From contig JBEGIR010000041.1 of assembly GCA_040224245.1 (NCBI GenBank), positions 1 to 61,035 of the forward strand: a DNA stretch of 61,035 nt, written 5' to 3'. The notes beneath the pieces are model-generated. The model ran no database searches and was not told the origin of the DNA. It was given only the letters and a program-made list of their open reading frames with translations. This stretch comes from Puniceicoccaceae bacterium. GTDB taxonomy: Bacteria; Verrucomicrobiota; Verrucomicrobiia; Opitutales; JAFGAQ01. Made by a program: the position numbers and the translations under genes. Below are positions 9,024 through 18,330 of the stretch, piece by piece (within the stretch, counting starts at the first letter, position 1; each line of letters opens with the position of its first letter).

Positions 9024-10631
9024 ATGAGCATCAAATATAAAATACTGAAAGGTATCGACCTCGCCGGACTCAACTTCCTGCGACCCGTGATCCTGCTTTG
9101 TTATCGCGAAGAACCCGAAGAGCAGGTTCGCCAGATTGCGCTGCATATCCTGGTTCCCATCCTCGCCTTCACGCTCTTCCTGTTTTTGTGGAGCATTCTG
9201 GCTCCGCTTCACAAAACCAGGTCCGGGGAAGTGCCAACTCCCGCCGTCGTCTGGGATTCTGCCAAACAAGTGTGGCAGTTTCACACGCGCCAGTCTGAGC
9301 AACTCGAAGCCTACGAAGCAACAGGAGCGCAGCGGGAACAGATGCTGCAGCAAGCACGCGAACGCTTGGCTGAAATTCAGCCTCTGGAGGCCGAGGCACG
9401 TCGTCAACTGAAACAGGCGGACGCCACCATGGCAGAATACCTTGAAACGGAAGTGCAGCCTCTGCAGGCCGAATATGAATCCCTGCGCTATCAGTTCAGG
9501 GACCAGCAAAACGCGCGCAAGGCGGAATTGGAGAAACTGGCTGCGACCCTCACCCCCGAGGATCGCAGTGCCCGGGACACCTTCCTGAAGCAATACCACG
9601 CCCACGAACTGCAAATCGAATCCGAGAAGGAGACCCTGCGTGCGCTCAAATCGAAGCAGGATGCTGTCCGCGCCAAGGTATTCCCCGAACGCATCGAAGC
9701 GCTTCGCGCGCAGTCGGCGATTGCCGAGGAAAAGCAGTTTTTGCTCAAACTTGTCGATACTCTCGAAAACAACAAAGCTCAAAAACTGGCAGAGGAGCAG
9801 GCCCAATACGAAACACAACTTGAGGCATTTTACACTGCTGACGGTGAAAAACTGCCGCAACTGGCAAAGTCACTGCTGTTCACCGAAGCGCGCATCCAGA
9901 ATACAGCCACATCGTCCTATGCGAAGCCCATGACCCTGCCCGATCAGGTCCTGCGAAGCATTGCCTGCGTTTTTGCGGGTTTTGTCATCGCCTCCGTCAT
10001 TGCCATCCCCATCGGCATCGTCTGTGGCCTCTCCCGTGTGGTCATGTCTGCGCTCACACCGTTCATCGCGCTATTCAAACCCGTCTCACCCATTGTTTGG
10101 CTGCCGATTCTCTTCATCATCGTAGGTGGATTCATCCCGGACCCCGACCAGCACTGGCTCATCAGCGCACTGGCCAAAGCGCCCTTAATCGGATGGATGA
10201 AGATCAATCCTGCCTTTATCGCCTCCGCGCTCACGGTAGCGATGTGTTCGCTCTGGCCCACCCTCGTCAATACCGCATTTGGAGTCGCCTCCATTGACAG
10301 GGACCACCTCAATGTGGCCCGGGTACTGCGACTGGGATTCTGGAGCCGTCTATTCAAAATCGTCATCCCCTCCGCCCTGCCGCTCACCTTCGCCGGGTTG
10401 CGCATCTCGCTGGGCGTCGGCTGGATGGTGTTGATCGCGGCGGAACTGCTCTCCTCTTCCGAGGGGGTGGGCAAGTTTGTCTGGGATATGTTCAACAATG
10501 GTTCCTCACAAACCTTCGCCCAGATGTTTGTCGTCGTTTTTGTCGTGGGCATCATCGGATTTATGCTCGACCGCATCATGATCATCTTCCAGCGCCTCGT
10601 CTCCTTTGATGAAAATGCTCCGTCGCTGTAA
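9024..10631 (+). CDS. nrtB: Nitrate ABC transporter permease with large coiled-coil insertion (NrtB-like)
   Basis: An inner-membrane permease of 535 residues, about twice the usual NrtB length. A first membrane helix ([19 protein letters not shown], about residues 40-60) is followed by [15 protein letters not shown], typical of NrtB/SsuC proteins. Residues about 80-295 then form a charged heptad-rich region ([33 protein letters not shown]) predicted to be coiled coil. The remaining helices resume at [27 protein letters not shown]. The ATPase-contact loop is [19 protein letters not shown], with [18 protein letters not shown] after it. A second shorter insertion follows [11 protein letters not shown]. 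By topology the coiled coil should sit on the periplasmic side, where it could contact the binding protein. Confidence 0.88.
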   Translation: MSIKYKILKGIDLAGLNFLRPVILLCYREEPEEQVRQIALHILVPILAFTLFLFLWSILAPLHKTRSGEVPTPAVVWDSAKQVWQFHTRQSEQLEAYEATGAQREQMLQQARERLAEIQPLEAEARRQLKQADATMAEYLETEVQPLQAEYESLRYQFRDQQNARKAELEKLAATLTPEDRSARDTFLKQYHAHELQIESEKETLRALKSKQDAVRAKVFPERIEALRAQSAIAEEKQFLLKLVDTLENNKAQKLAEEQAQYETQLEAFYTADGEKLPQLAKSLLFTEARIQNTATSSYAKPMTLPDQVLRSIACVFAGFVIASVIAIPIGIVCGLSRVVMSALTPFIALFKPVSPIVWLPILFIIVGGFIPDPDQHWLISALAKAPLIGWMKINPAFIASALTVAMCSLWPTLVNTAFGVASIDRDHLNVARVLRLGFWSRLFKIVIPSALPLTFAGLRISLGVGWMVLIAAELLSSSEGVGKFVWDMFNNGSSQTFAQMFVVVFVVGIIGFMLDRIMIIFQRLVSFDENAPSL

Positions 10632-10665
10632 ATCCTGAATAGAGTCACGCTTACACCTCATCATC

Positions 10666-11523
10666 ATGCACATGAATCAACCCATCATCGAACTCTACAA
10701 CGCAAGCGTTGCCTTTGGACCCGAGTCCACGCGCACTGAAGTGCTGAAACAGGTCAACCTAAAGGTGATGCCCAATGAGTTTGTCGCCATCATCGGATTT
10801 TCCGGCAGTGGCAAGAGCACCCTGATCAACCTGCTCTCCGGACTGCTCACTCCCGACGAGGGAGCAACGCTTTTTAAGGGCAAAGAATCCACCGAACCGG
10901 GACCCGAGCGCGGTGTGATGTTTCAGAACTACTCGCTGCTGCCTTGGTTGACTGTCTACGGAAACATTGAAATGGCCGTGAAACAGGTCTTCCCACACCT
11001 GAAACATCAGGCGCTGCAGGATCACGTCATGCGCTATGTGCAGATGGTCAACCTGACCCCGGCGATCCACAAACGTCCCCGCGAACTTTCGGGCGGCATG
11101 CGCCAGCGGGTTTCCCTTGCACGCACCCTGGCCATCCAGCCCGACGTCATGCTGCTCGACGAACCACTGAGCGCACTGGACGCACTGACCCGTTCCAAGC
11201 TGCAGGAGGAGATCATCCGTATCTGGAGTGAGGATCGCAAGACGGTGATCCTGATCACCAATGATGTCGACGAAGCGCTGCTCATGGCTGACCGCATCGT
11301 GCCGCTCAGTCCGGGTCCGGGTGCAACCCTGCTGCCCGGATTTGATGTGCCGCTGGCACGTCCGCGCGACCGTACGACGCTGAATCACGATCCCGCCTAC
11401 AAGTCCCTGCGCAACGAAATCACGCGCTACATGGCACACCTGAACCTGGAGTCCAGATCTACCCGACGTGGAGTCAAACCCCAGATGCCCAACATCCGGC
11501 CACTCGACCTCACCGCAGCCTGA
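10666..11523 (+). CDS. Nitrate ABC transporter ATP-binding subunit with atypical H-loop (NrtC/NrtD type)
   Basis: A 285-residue ABC ATPase. Walker A is GFSGSGKST (residues 44-52), the signature is LSGGMRQR (141-148), and Walker B is [12 protein letters not shown] (161-172). The switch position normally held by His reads ITNDVDEA, with Asn199 replacing it. The C-terminal region [22 protein letters not shown] resembles NrtC/NrtD proteins. No C-terminal binding-protein-like domain is fused to it, unlike cyanobacterial NrtC. It lies 34 bases after the permease and just before the second ATPase gene; the two probably form an asymmetric pair on the cytoplasmic face. Confidence 0.9.
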   Translation: MHMNQPIIELYNASVAFGPESTRTEVLKQVNLKVMPNEFVAIIGFSGSGKSTLINLLSGLLTPDEGATLFKGKESTEPGPERGVMFQNYSLLPWLTVYGNIEMAVKQVFPHLKHQALQDHVMRYVQMVNLTPAIHKRPRELSGGMRQRVSLARTLAIQPDVMLLDEPLSALDALTRSKLQEEIIRIWSEDRKTVILITNDVDEALLMADRIVPLSPGPGATLLPGFDVPLARPRDRTTLNHDPAYKSLRNEITRYMAHLNLESRSTRRGVKPQMPNIRPLDLTAA

Positions 11524-11545
11524 CAACACCTTTGCCCAGCACACT

Positions 11546-12370
<825 letters not shown>

Positions 12371-12399
12371 TTGCGGGCATCGCTATCTCACCATGCCCC

Positions 12400-13314
12400 T
12401 CAATCTGCCATCGCCAGATTGTCACAGACGGAGTGCGTCAGGTTCTCGAATGTATTCTCCATCAGGGTCTGGCTGTGTCCCTTTTGCCTGCAAATCACCC
12501 AACTACGCTTGAGCGGCGTTCTCCCCAAAGCGACCTGAACCAGCGACCCTTCTTCGATTTCCTTGCGAACGGTCCAGTCCGCCAACACACCGATGCCCAG
12601 TCCGATTTTGGCCAGTTCCTTGATCGCCTCGCCACTTCCCAATTCGATGAAATGATCCAGCAGAACCTTGCTCTCCCGAAAGTAGTTGCTGACGAGATCA
12701 AAAGTATAACTCCGGCTGTCATAAATGATGAAGGGAAAATCCTCAACCGTTCTCGGAATCATCGGAAGTTTGGCAATGGGGTGATTGGGGGCCACAATCG
12801 CATGCAGGCGATCTTCGAAGAGCAGCGTTGTATCAAACTCGATGTCCTTCCAGGGGCGCAGGCAGATGGCGAGATCCACCTCCGAACGTTTAAGTTTTTC
12901 AAGTAAAACCGGAGTATCACCCGCCTGGACCACGATTTTGCACAGTGGAAAACACTCCCGAAACTCCCGCAGCACGCTGGGCAGGATGAATTGGCATGCA
13001 GAGGTTGTCGCTCCGATGCGGATGCGCCCCTTTCCCCAGGTCTTTACTTCCTCAATCGACCGAAATGCGGCATCCATTTCACTGAAAATGGTGTGCGTGT
13101 GCGAATACAGACGTTCGCCAATCTCGGTGAGCAGGGCCCGCTTGCCAATGCGGTCGAAGAGTCGACACTCCAACTTGTCCTCAAGCGAGCGAACCGAATG
13201 ACTGATTGCCGATTGGGTCAGGTGCAGTCGCTTGGCAGTTTCCGTGAATCCTCCGGTTTCCGCCAGGGTGCGAAAAACCAGAAGCTGTCGGGTATCAAGA
13301 ACGTCAGGAGTCAT
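12400..13314 (-). CDS. LysR-family regulator, probable nitrate assimilation regulator
   Basis: A 304-residue LysR-type regulator. The N-terminal helix-turn-helix is at residues 8-67 (LLVFRTLAETGGFTETAKRLHLTQSAISHSVRSLEDKLECRLFDR), and a co-inducer-binding domain follows from about residue 95 (GRIRIGATTSACQFILPSVL). The pattern resembles CbbR/NtcB-type regulators. It is transcribed away from the NasS-like gene, with a repeated half-site element between them, as LysR regulators usually are relative to their targets. I infer that it controls the nitrate island. The ligand is unknown; nitrate, nitrite or a nitrogen metabolite signalled through the NasS-like protein are candidates. Confidence 0.9.
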   Translation of the reverse strand: MTPDVLDTRQLLVFRTLAETGGFTETAKRLHLTQSAISHSVRSLEDKLECRLFDRIGKRALLTEIGERLYSHTHTIFSEMDAAFRSIEEVKTWGKGRIRIGATTSACQFILPSVLREFRECFPLCKIVVQAGDTPVLLEKLKRSEVDLAICLRPWKDIEFDTTLLFEDRLHAIVAPNHPIAKLPMIPRTVEDFPFIIYDSRSYTFDLVSNYFRESKVLLDHFIELGSGEAIKELAKIGLGIGVLADWTVRKEIEEGSLVQVALGRTPLKRSWVICRQKGHSQTLMENTFENLTHSVCDNLAMAD

Positions 13315-13348
13315 GAGAAAATTTCATTATTCTCATAAATTCTATGAG
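13313..13348. promoter_or_regulatory. Divergent operator with three ATGAG/CTCAT half-sites
   Basis: ATGAGAA (13313-13319) pairs with TTCTCAT (13330-13336) across 10 bases, and CTCATA (13332-13337) pairs with TATGAG (13343-13348) across 5 bases. The middle arm is shared. The first arm overlaps the lysR start codon. This fits a LysR binding region that controls both its own gene and the NasS-like operon. The dyads are directly visible; the binding protein is inferred. Confidence 0.55.
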
Positions 13349-13402
13349 TGCTGTTTGTTTGTCAATGCAAGACATTGGCATGGATAGGGCTAATAGAAAC
13401 CC

Positions 13403-14521
13403 ATGCCGCAATTGCATACATTTTCGGGGGCCGTCGTCGAAAAACCGACGATTCTGCAACCACTTCGCCTGGGATACGTCGCGCTCAACGACGCACTGCC
13501 TTTCATTGTTGCGAAGGAATCCGGACTCTTCCTGAAATATGGACTGGACGTCAAGTTATCGCGTGAGATTGGCTGGGCCTCCATCCGTGACAAGGTGGAA
13601 TACGGTGAACTGGATGCAGCGCAGGCCCTCGCTCCCATGCCATTCGCAGCAACCATGGGGCTGGGAAATCGACACCCAACCGAATGTCTGGTCAGCCTCA
13701 TTCTCAATCTCAATGGAAACGCGATCACCTTGAGTCGCTCCCTGCTTGAGAAGGAAGGGGACCCGGTGCAGGCCCTCAAGCGAGGGGACTTCACCCATCG
13801 CTCATTTGGCAAGCCGACTCTGGCAGTGGTATCCGAGTTTTCATCCCACCATTTTCTGCTGCGGAAATGGCTGATCAAAAACGGCATTCATCCCCTCAAG
13901 GATGTGCACATCGTGACATTGCCGCCCAGTCAGATGCCGGACATTCTCGGCAATGCCCTGATTGATGGATTTTGCGCTGGAGAACCCTGGAACTCCCAGG
14001 CCGTGCGCGCCGGTACCGGCATCGTGGTCGCCAGCAGTCTGGATGTGGATCCCGGCCATGTCGAAAAGGTGCTGATGGTTTCCCATCGCTTCGCAACCCG
14101 CCGCAGCGAAACTCACATCCGCCTGATCGCCGCGCTGATCGATGCCTGCGAACAGTGCCAGGATCCCGATCTGCGCTCACGCTTTGCGGCGATTCTGAGC
14201 GAGCGCCGCTACCTGAACTGTCCCAGGGAAGACATTGAGGTCGGTCTTGAAGGACGCATTGTAACGATTGAAACCCATCAGCTGGGTATTTTGGCAAGCC
14301 AGTTTCTTCGCTTCGACTCCAATCGTCCCTCCCGCAAACACTGCACCTGGATCCTCAAGCAGATGCAGGATGCGGGACTGATGCGCGGCGTGTCTGTCGA
14401 TCCCGATACCTTGGCGAAAATCGTCTTCGCAGAGGAATACTACGAAAGCGCGCTGAAACTGCGGAGCCAGATGGGGCGACTCGAGCAGCGCGTGCAGCAA
14501 ACCACAACCGGAGGTCATTGA
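13403..14521 (+). CDS. Cytoplasmic NrtA-like nitrate sensor (NasS-like)
   Basis: A 372-residue protein of the NrtA/CmpA/NasS binding-protein fold with no signal peptide or lipobox; the N-terminus MPQLHTFSGAVVEKP is polar. Family blocks are LRLGYVALNDALPFIVAKESGLF, LILNLNGNAITLS, AVVSEFSSHHFLLRKWLIKNGIHP and GFCAGEPWNSQAV. This matches NasS, the cytoplasmic sensor that binds the ANTAR antiterminator NasT in proteobacteria and releases it when nitrate binds. No NasT gene is in the window. The gene instead sits divergently from a LysR regulator and starts the reductase operon. It may be a nitrate sensor with a different partner; a misplaced uptake subunit is less likely given the missing export signal. 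Confidence 0.8.
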   Translation: MPQLHTFSGAVVEKPTILQPLRLGYVALNDALPFIVAKESGLFLKYGLDVKLSREIGWASIRDKVEYGELDAAQALAPMPFAATMGLGNRHPTECLVSLILNLNGNAITLSRSLLEKEGDPVQALKRGDFTHRSFGKPTLAVVSEFSSHHFLLRKWLIKNGIHPLKDVHIVTLPPSQMPDILGNALIDGFCAGEPWNSQAVRAGTGIVVASSLDVDPGHVEKVLMVSHRFATRRSETHIRLIAALIDACEQCQDPDLRSRFAAILSERRYLNCPREDIEVGLEGRIVTIETHQLGILASQFLRFDSNRPSRKHCTWILKQMQDAGLMRGVSVDPDTLAKIVFAEEYYESALKLRSQMGRLEQRVQQTTTGGH

Positions 14522-14523
14522 CC

Positions 14524-16098
14524 ATGCCACATTTCACACCCGTCCATCCGGATCGTGCCGGTGTTCCAGTGACTCCGATTGATCACTGGCTTGAGAGTCA
14601 AAGCGCGCTGCAGACTCCTGTAGCCGAGTTCGCCCGCCTGCATGACGATGCGGAATTCCGGTCAGCCGCACAGGTCCGACGCCTGCTGCCGCTCGAAACA
14701 CCGAAGGCCGGCGAGCAATATGCCTTTGATGTGGACCTCGACCGTTGTTTCGGGTGCAAAGCCTGCGTGGCTGCCTGTCACAGCCTCAACGGATTGGACG
14801 AAACCGAATCCTGGAGGGATGTCGGCTACATCCATCAACCCACTGCAGGTACGCACTACCATCAGACTGTAACCTCCGCCTGCCACCACTGTGTGGACCC
14901 TGCTTGTCTGAACGGCTGCCCGGTTGAGGCCTACGAAAAAGATCCGGTCACCGGCATCGTGCTGCACCTTGACGACCAGTGCATCGGCTGCAGCTATTGC
15001 ATCCTCAAGTGCCCATACGATGTGCCCAAGTTTAACAAGCGACTCGGAATCGTGCGCAAATGTGACCTCTGCCACGGACGCCTGAAAGCCGGAGAAGCAC
15101 CCGCCTGTGCGCAAGCCTGTCCGACTCAGGCCATCTCGGTCACTATTGTGAAGCAAGCCGAAGTGCGCGATCTGGCCAACGCAAATGCCTTTCTCCCGGG
15201 AACGCCCAACCCGACACTCACCCAGCCGACCACGCGCTACCATTCTGCCCGCCCCGTGCCGACCGATGCAACCGCAGCCGATGCACACGTGGCCGTCAAA
15301 GCGCATGCCCACTGGCCACTCATTCTCCTGCTCGTGTGCACCCAGGCATCCGTCGGCGTCATGGCTGCAGGCACTTGGGTTGCGCAACATGCACAGCCCA
15401 GTTTCTGGACGGCGCTTGCATTTGCAGGCATCGGCATCCTCGCAAGTGTATTGCATCTGGGACAACCGCTTCGTGCCTGGCGCGTCTTTCTGGGACTGCG
15501 CCGATCCTGGCTCTCTCGCGAAATCGTGGGCTTCGGTGCCTATGGGTTTCTGCTCGCTTGTACGCTCGCTTCCGGCTGGATTCCACAACTCTCCCCTGCT
15601 GTGCAACAGTCCCTTTCGGCAGCGGCATGCATCACAGGGTGCATCGCCGTGTTCACCTCGATCATGATCTACGCAGACACGGGACGCCGCGCATGGAATT
15701 TCACGGAGACCTTTCGTCGTTTTGCCGGAACCGTCCTGCTGTCGTTTTTCCTCGTCGCAGGCATCACCTCGGGCGACACCGCATGGTTTGTCGCTACCTG
15801 GTTCCTCGCAGGTGCAAAATGCCTGTGGGATGCGCTCGACATGGGGGCGAGTCACTCAATATCCAATTCACCTCACGGCGCACGCTTCCCATGGTTGTCC
15901 ACCCGTGGTGGCAAGGTTGCTCTGGCATCGCGAATCACCTTCCTGCTCGCGGCCATCGCCGCAACACTCTGGCAGCCTGCGACCACCCTCTTCATCGGGA
16001 TCGCTGGTGGAGCATTATTGATCGGAGAACTCTGCGAGCGCTACCAGTTTTTTGTGTCTGTCAACGTTTCCAAAATGCCGGGAGGGGCGGTAAGATGA
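14524..16098 (+). CDS. DmsB-DmsC fusion: 4Fe-4S electron transfer and quinol-oxidising membrane anchor
   Basis: A 524-residue fusion. Residues about 65-200 form a DmsB-like ferredoxin with four cysteine groups: CFGCKACVAACH, CHHCVDPACLNGC, CIGCSYCILKCPYDVP and CDLCHGRLKAGEAPACAQAC. From about residue 255 a DmsC-like anchor follows with about eight hydrophobic helices. DmsC proteins normally oxidise menaquinol for a DMSO-reductase-type enzyme. Here the next gene, overlapping by 4 bases, is an assimilatory-type nitrate reductase without Tat signal, so electrons probably pass from the quinone pool to a cytoplasmic-face NasA. The ATG at 14524 is favoured over a TTG that overlaps the NasS-like stop. 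No haem-binding subunit is seen. Confidence 0.87.
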   Translation: MPHFTPVHPDRAGVPVTPIDHWLESQSALQTPVAEFARLHDDAEFRSAAQVRRLLPLETPKAGEQYAFDVDLDRCFGCKACVAACHSLNGLDETESWRDVGYIHQPTAGTHYHQTVTSACHHCVDPACLNGCPVEAYEKDPVTGIVLHLDDQCIGCSYCILKCPYDVPKFNKRLGIVRKCDLCHGRLKAGEAPACAQACPTQAISVTIVKQAEVRDLANANAFLPGTPNPTLTQPTTRYHSARPVPTDATAADAHVAVKAHAHWPLILLLVCTQASVGVMAAGTWVAQHAQPSFWTALAFAGIGILASVLHLGQPLRAWRVFLGLRRSWLSREIVGFGAYGFLLACTLASGWIPQLSPAVQQSLSAAACITGCIAVFTSIMIYADTGRRAWNFTETFRRFAGTVLLSFFLVAGITSGDTAWFVATWFLAGAKCLWDALDMGASHSISNSPHGARFPWLSTRGGKVALASRITFLLAAIAATLWQPATTLFIGIAGGALLIGELCERYQFFVSVNVSKMPGGAVR

Positions 16099-18329
16099 GT
16101 TCCAAACGTCGCCCATCATGGACACAGAGCATCGATGCGTGGATGCACCGTCGCGAAGGGAAAATGACCCGGGAACTGGAGCGTGAAAAACTCTCTCCCC
16201 ATCTTCCCCAACTGCCAACGCGCCTGAAACCCGATGCCGTCACCCACTCCGTCTGTGGATACTGCAGCACCGGGTGTTCCCTCAAAATTCATCTGCGGGA
16301 CGAGCAGGCGATCGGACTCAGCCCGCACCATCGCTATCCGGTCAATCAAGGCATGGCCTGTCCCAAGGGATGGGAATCCCTCACCGTGCTCGATGCACCG
16401 GATCGCGGCACCACACCGCTGTTGCGAAATCAGGAGGGCGAAATGCAGGCCGTCTCGTGGGATGTGGCCACTCAAACCTTTGTCGAGCGTTTCCAGTCCG
16501 TCATCGAACGGCACGGCATCGGCTCAGTCGCATGGTTGAGCACGGGTCAAATCGCCACCGAAGAAATGGCTTACATCGGCGCGCTCGCCAAGTTTGGCAT
16601 GGGTTGGCTGCACGGCGATGGCAATACACGCCAGTGCATGGCAACTGCCGTTGCCGCCTATCAGCAATCATTTGGATTTGATGCTCCCCCCTATACCTAT
16701 GCGGATCTGGAATCATCGGATGTGATCCTGCTGATCGGCTCCAATCTCTGCATCGCCCACCCCATCCTCTGGCAGCGCATCATGCAGAACCCACACCATC
16801 CGCGCATCATCGTGATCGATCCCAGAAATACGGAGACCGCTCAGCTCGCGACGGATCACTTTGCCATTCGCCCAAAGTCCGACCTCGAGTTCTTCTACGG
16901 GATCGCGCACATCCTGCTGCAAAACGGCTGGATCGACCGTGACACCATCAACGCCAGCACGACTGGATTTGAGGCGTTCGCGAGTTTTCTCCAGCCGTAC
17001 ACTGCCGAACTTGCTTCTGCTGCTTCCGGTATTCCGGTTTCCCGCCTGCAATGGTTGGCCGAAACCATCGCCTCCGGCGAGCGGGTATCCTTCTGGTGGA
17101 CCATGGGAGTCAATCAGGGACACCAGTCCACCCGTACCGCACAGGCGATCATCAATCTCGCCTTGATGACGGGCAACATCGGAAAACCAGGCACCGGGGC
17201 GAATTCGATCACGGGTCAATGCAATGCAATGGGTTCGCGACTCTTTAGCAACACCACTTCCCTGCTGGGGGGGCACGACTTCCTCAACGCCTCCCATCGC
17301 CATCGAGTTGCCGAACGACTGAACATCCCAGTGGAACGCATTCCGACCAGCAAAAGCCTCGCATACGACCAGATCATGGAAGGTATCCGCGATGGAAGCA
17401 TTCGCGGACTGTGGGTGATCGCAACCAATCCCGCTCATTCCTGGATTCACCAGAACGATGCCCGAAAGCTGCTCCAACAACTGGATTTCCTTGTCGTGCA
17501 GGACATGTACACCAGCACTGAAACCGCTCAGATGGCCGACCTCTTCCTGCCCGCTGCAGGCTGGGGGGAAAAACAGGGAACATTCATCAACAGCGAACGC
17601 CGCATCGGTCTGATTCGACAAGTCAAGTCACCGCCCGGAGAGGCATTGAGCGATTTTGACATCTGCCAGCGCATCGCCACCGCCTATGGATGTGAATCCT
17701 TGCTGGAGGAGTGGAGGGATCCGGAGTCCGTTTTCCGGATTCTTGCCCGATTGAGCGAAGGGCAACCCTGCGATTTCAGTGCCATTGAAAACTACGAAAT
17801 GATCGCGGCCAACGGCGGTATCCAGTGGCCACTCCGCCCGGACGACATGGCTGAACAAGGGACCATCAATCCCCAACGCAGACTCTTTGAGAACGGTCAA
17901 TACTTCCACCCGAACGGACGGGCAAAGTTTCTGTTTGAACCTGCGCAAGCCATGCCCGAAGCACCATCAGCCAGCTTCCCGCTTCTCCTGATCACCGGAA
18001 GGGGCACCTCGGCGCAGTGGCATACGCAAACCCGCACCGAAAAATCACCCATTCTTCGCAAGTTGTACCCCGCCCATCCCTACCTGGAAATGCATCCGGA
18101 CGACGCAGCACGAGCTGGTCTTCACAATGGGAAATGGGTTTGGGTCGAATCCTCACGCGGTCGCATTGAGGTCGTTCTTCGACTCTCCAACACCGTATCC
18201 CCAGGCATGGTGTTCATCCCCATGCACTATGCCGTCACCAACCAACTCACCTTTCCGGCCTTCGATCCGCACTCCCGTCAACCCTCTTACAAGGCATGCG
18301 CCGTACGAATTTTTCCAAAAGAACATTGA
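16095..18329 (+). CDS. nasA: Assimilatory nitrate reductase catalytic subunit (NasA type)
   Basis: A 744-residue molybdenum bis-MGD oxidoreductase that reduces nitrate to nitrite. The N-terminal 4Fe-4S site is CGYCSTGCSLKIHL with the fourth Cys in GMACPKG. The probable Mo-ligating Cys is in GDGNTRQCMATAVAAY, typical of Nas/NarB enzymes. MGD-binding regions (WWTMGVNQGHQSTRTAQAIINLALMTGNIGKPGTG) and the C-terminal ASP-like domain (ARAGLHNGKWVWVESSRGRIEV) follow. There is no Tat signal, so it stays in the cytoplasm. The start at 16095 makes an ATGA overlap with the DmsBC stop. The upstream extension of the open frame, back to 15336, is a shadow of that gene. NirA follows after one base. Confidence 0.93.
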   Translation: MSSKRRPSWTQSIDAWMHRREGKMTRELEREKLSPHLPQLPTRLKPDAVTHSVCGYCSTGCSLKIHLRDEQAIGLSPHHRYPVNQGMACPKGWESLTVLDAPDRGTTPLLRNQEGEMQAVSWDVATQTFVERFQSVIERHGIGSVAWLSTGQIATEEMAYIGALAKFGMGWLHGDGNTRQCMATAVAAYQQSFGFDAPPYTYADLESSDVILLIGSNLCIAHPILWQRIMQNPHHPRIIVIDPRNTETAQLATDHFAIRPKSDLEFFYGIAHILLQNGWIDRDTINASTTGFEAFASFLQPYTAELASAASGIPVSRLQWLAETIASGERVSFWWTMGVNQGHQSTRTAQAIINLALMTGNIGKPGTGANSITGQCNAMGSRLFSNTTSLLGGHDFLNASHRHRVAERLNIPVERIPTSKSLAYDQIMEGIRDGSIRGLWVIATNPAHSWIHQNDARKLLQQLDFLVVQDMYTSTETAQMADLFLPAAGWGEKQGTFINSERRIGLIRQVKSPPGEALSDFDICQRIATAYGCESLLEEWRDPESVFRILARLSEGQPCDFSAIENYEMIAANGGIQWPLRPDDMAEQGTINPQRRLFENGQYFHPNGRAKFLFEPAQAMPEAPSASFPLLLITGRGTSAQWHTQTRTEKSPILRKLYPAHPYLEMHPDDAARAGLHNGKWVWVESSRGRIEVVLRLSNTVSPGMVFIPMHYAVTNQLTFPAFDPHSRQPSYKACAVRIFPKEH

Positions 18330-18330
18330 T

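Noticed and set aside
7647-9860. 737-codon minus-strand open frame opposite the binding protein and permease genes
   Set aside because: It is a shadow of two well-recognised plus-strand genes and shows no recognisable domain, despite its length.
15336-16094. Upstream extension of the nitrate reductase open frame (997 codons in total)
   Set aside because: It lies out of frame inside the DmsB-DmsC gene, is rich in Arg, His and Cys without domain pattern, and a natural start with ATGA overlap exists at 16095.
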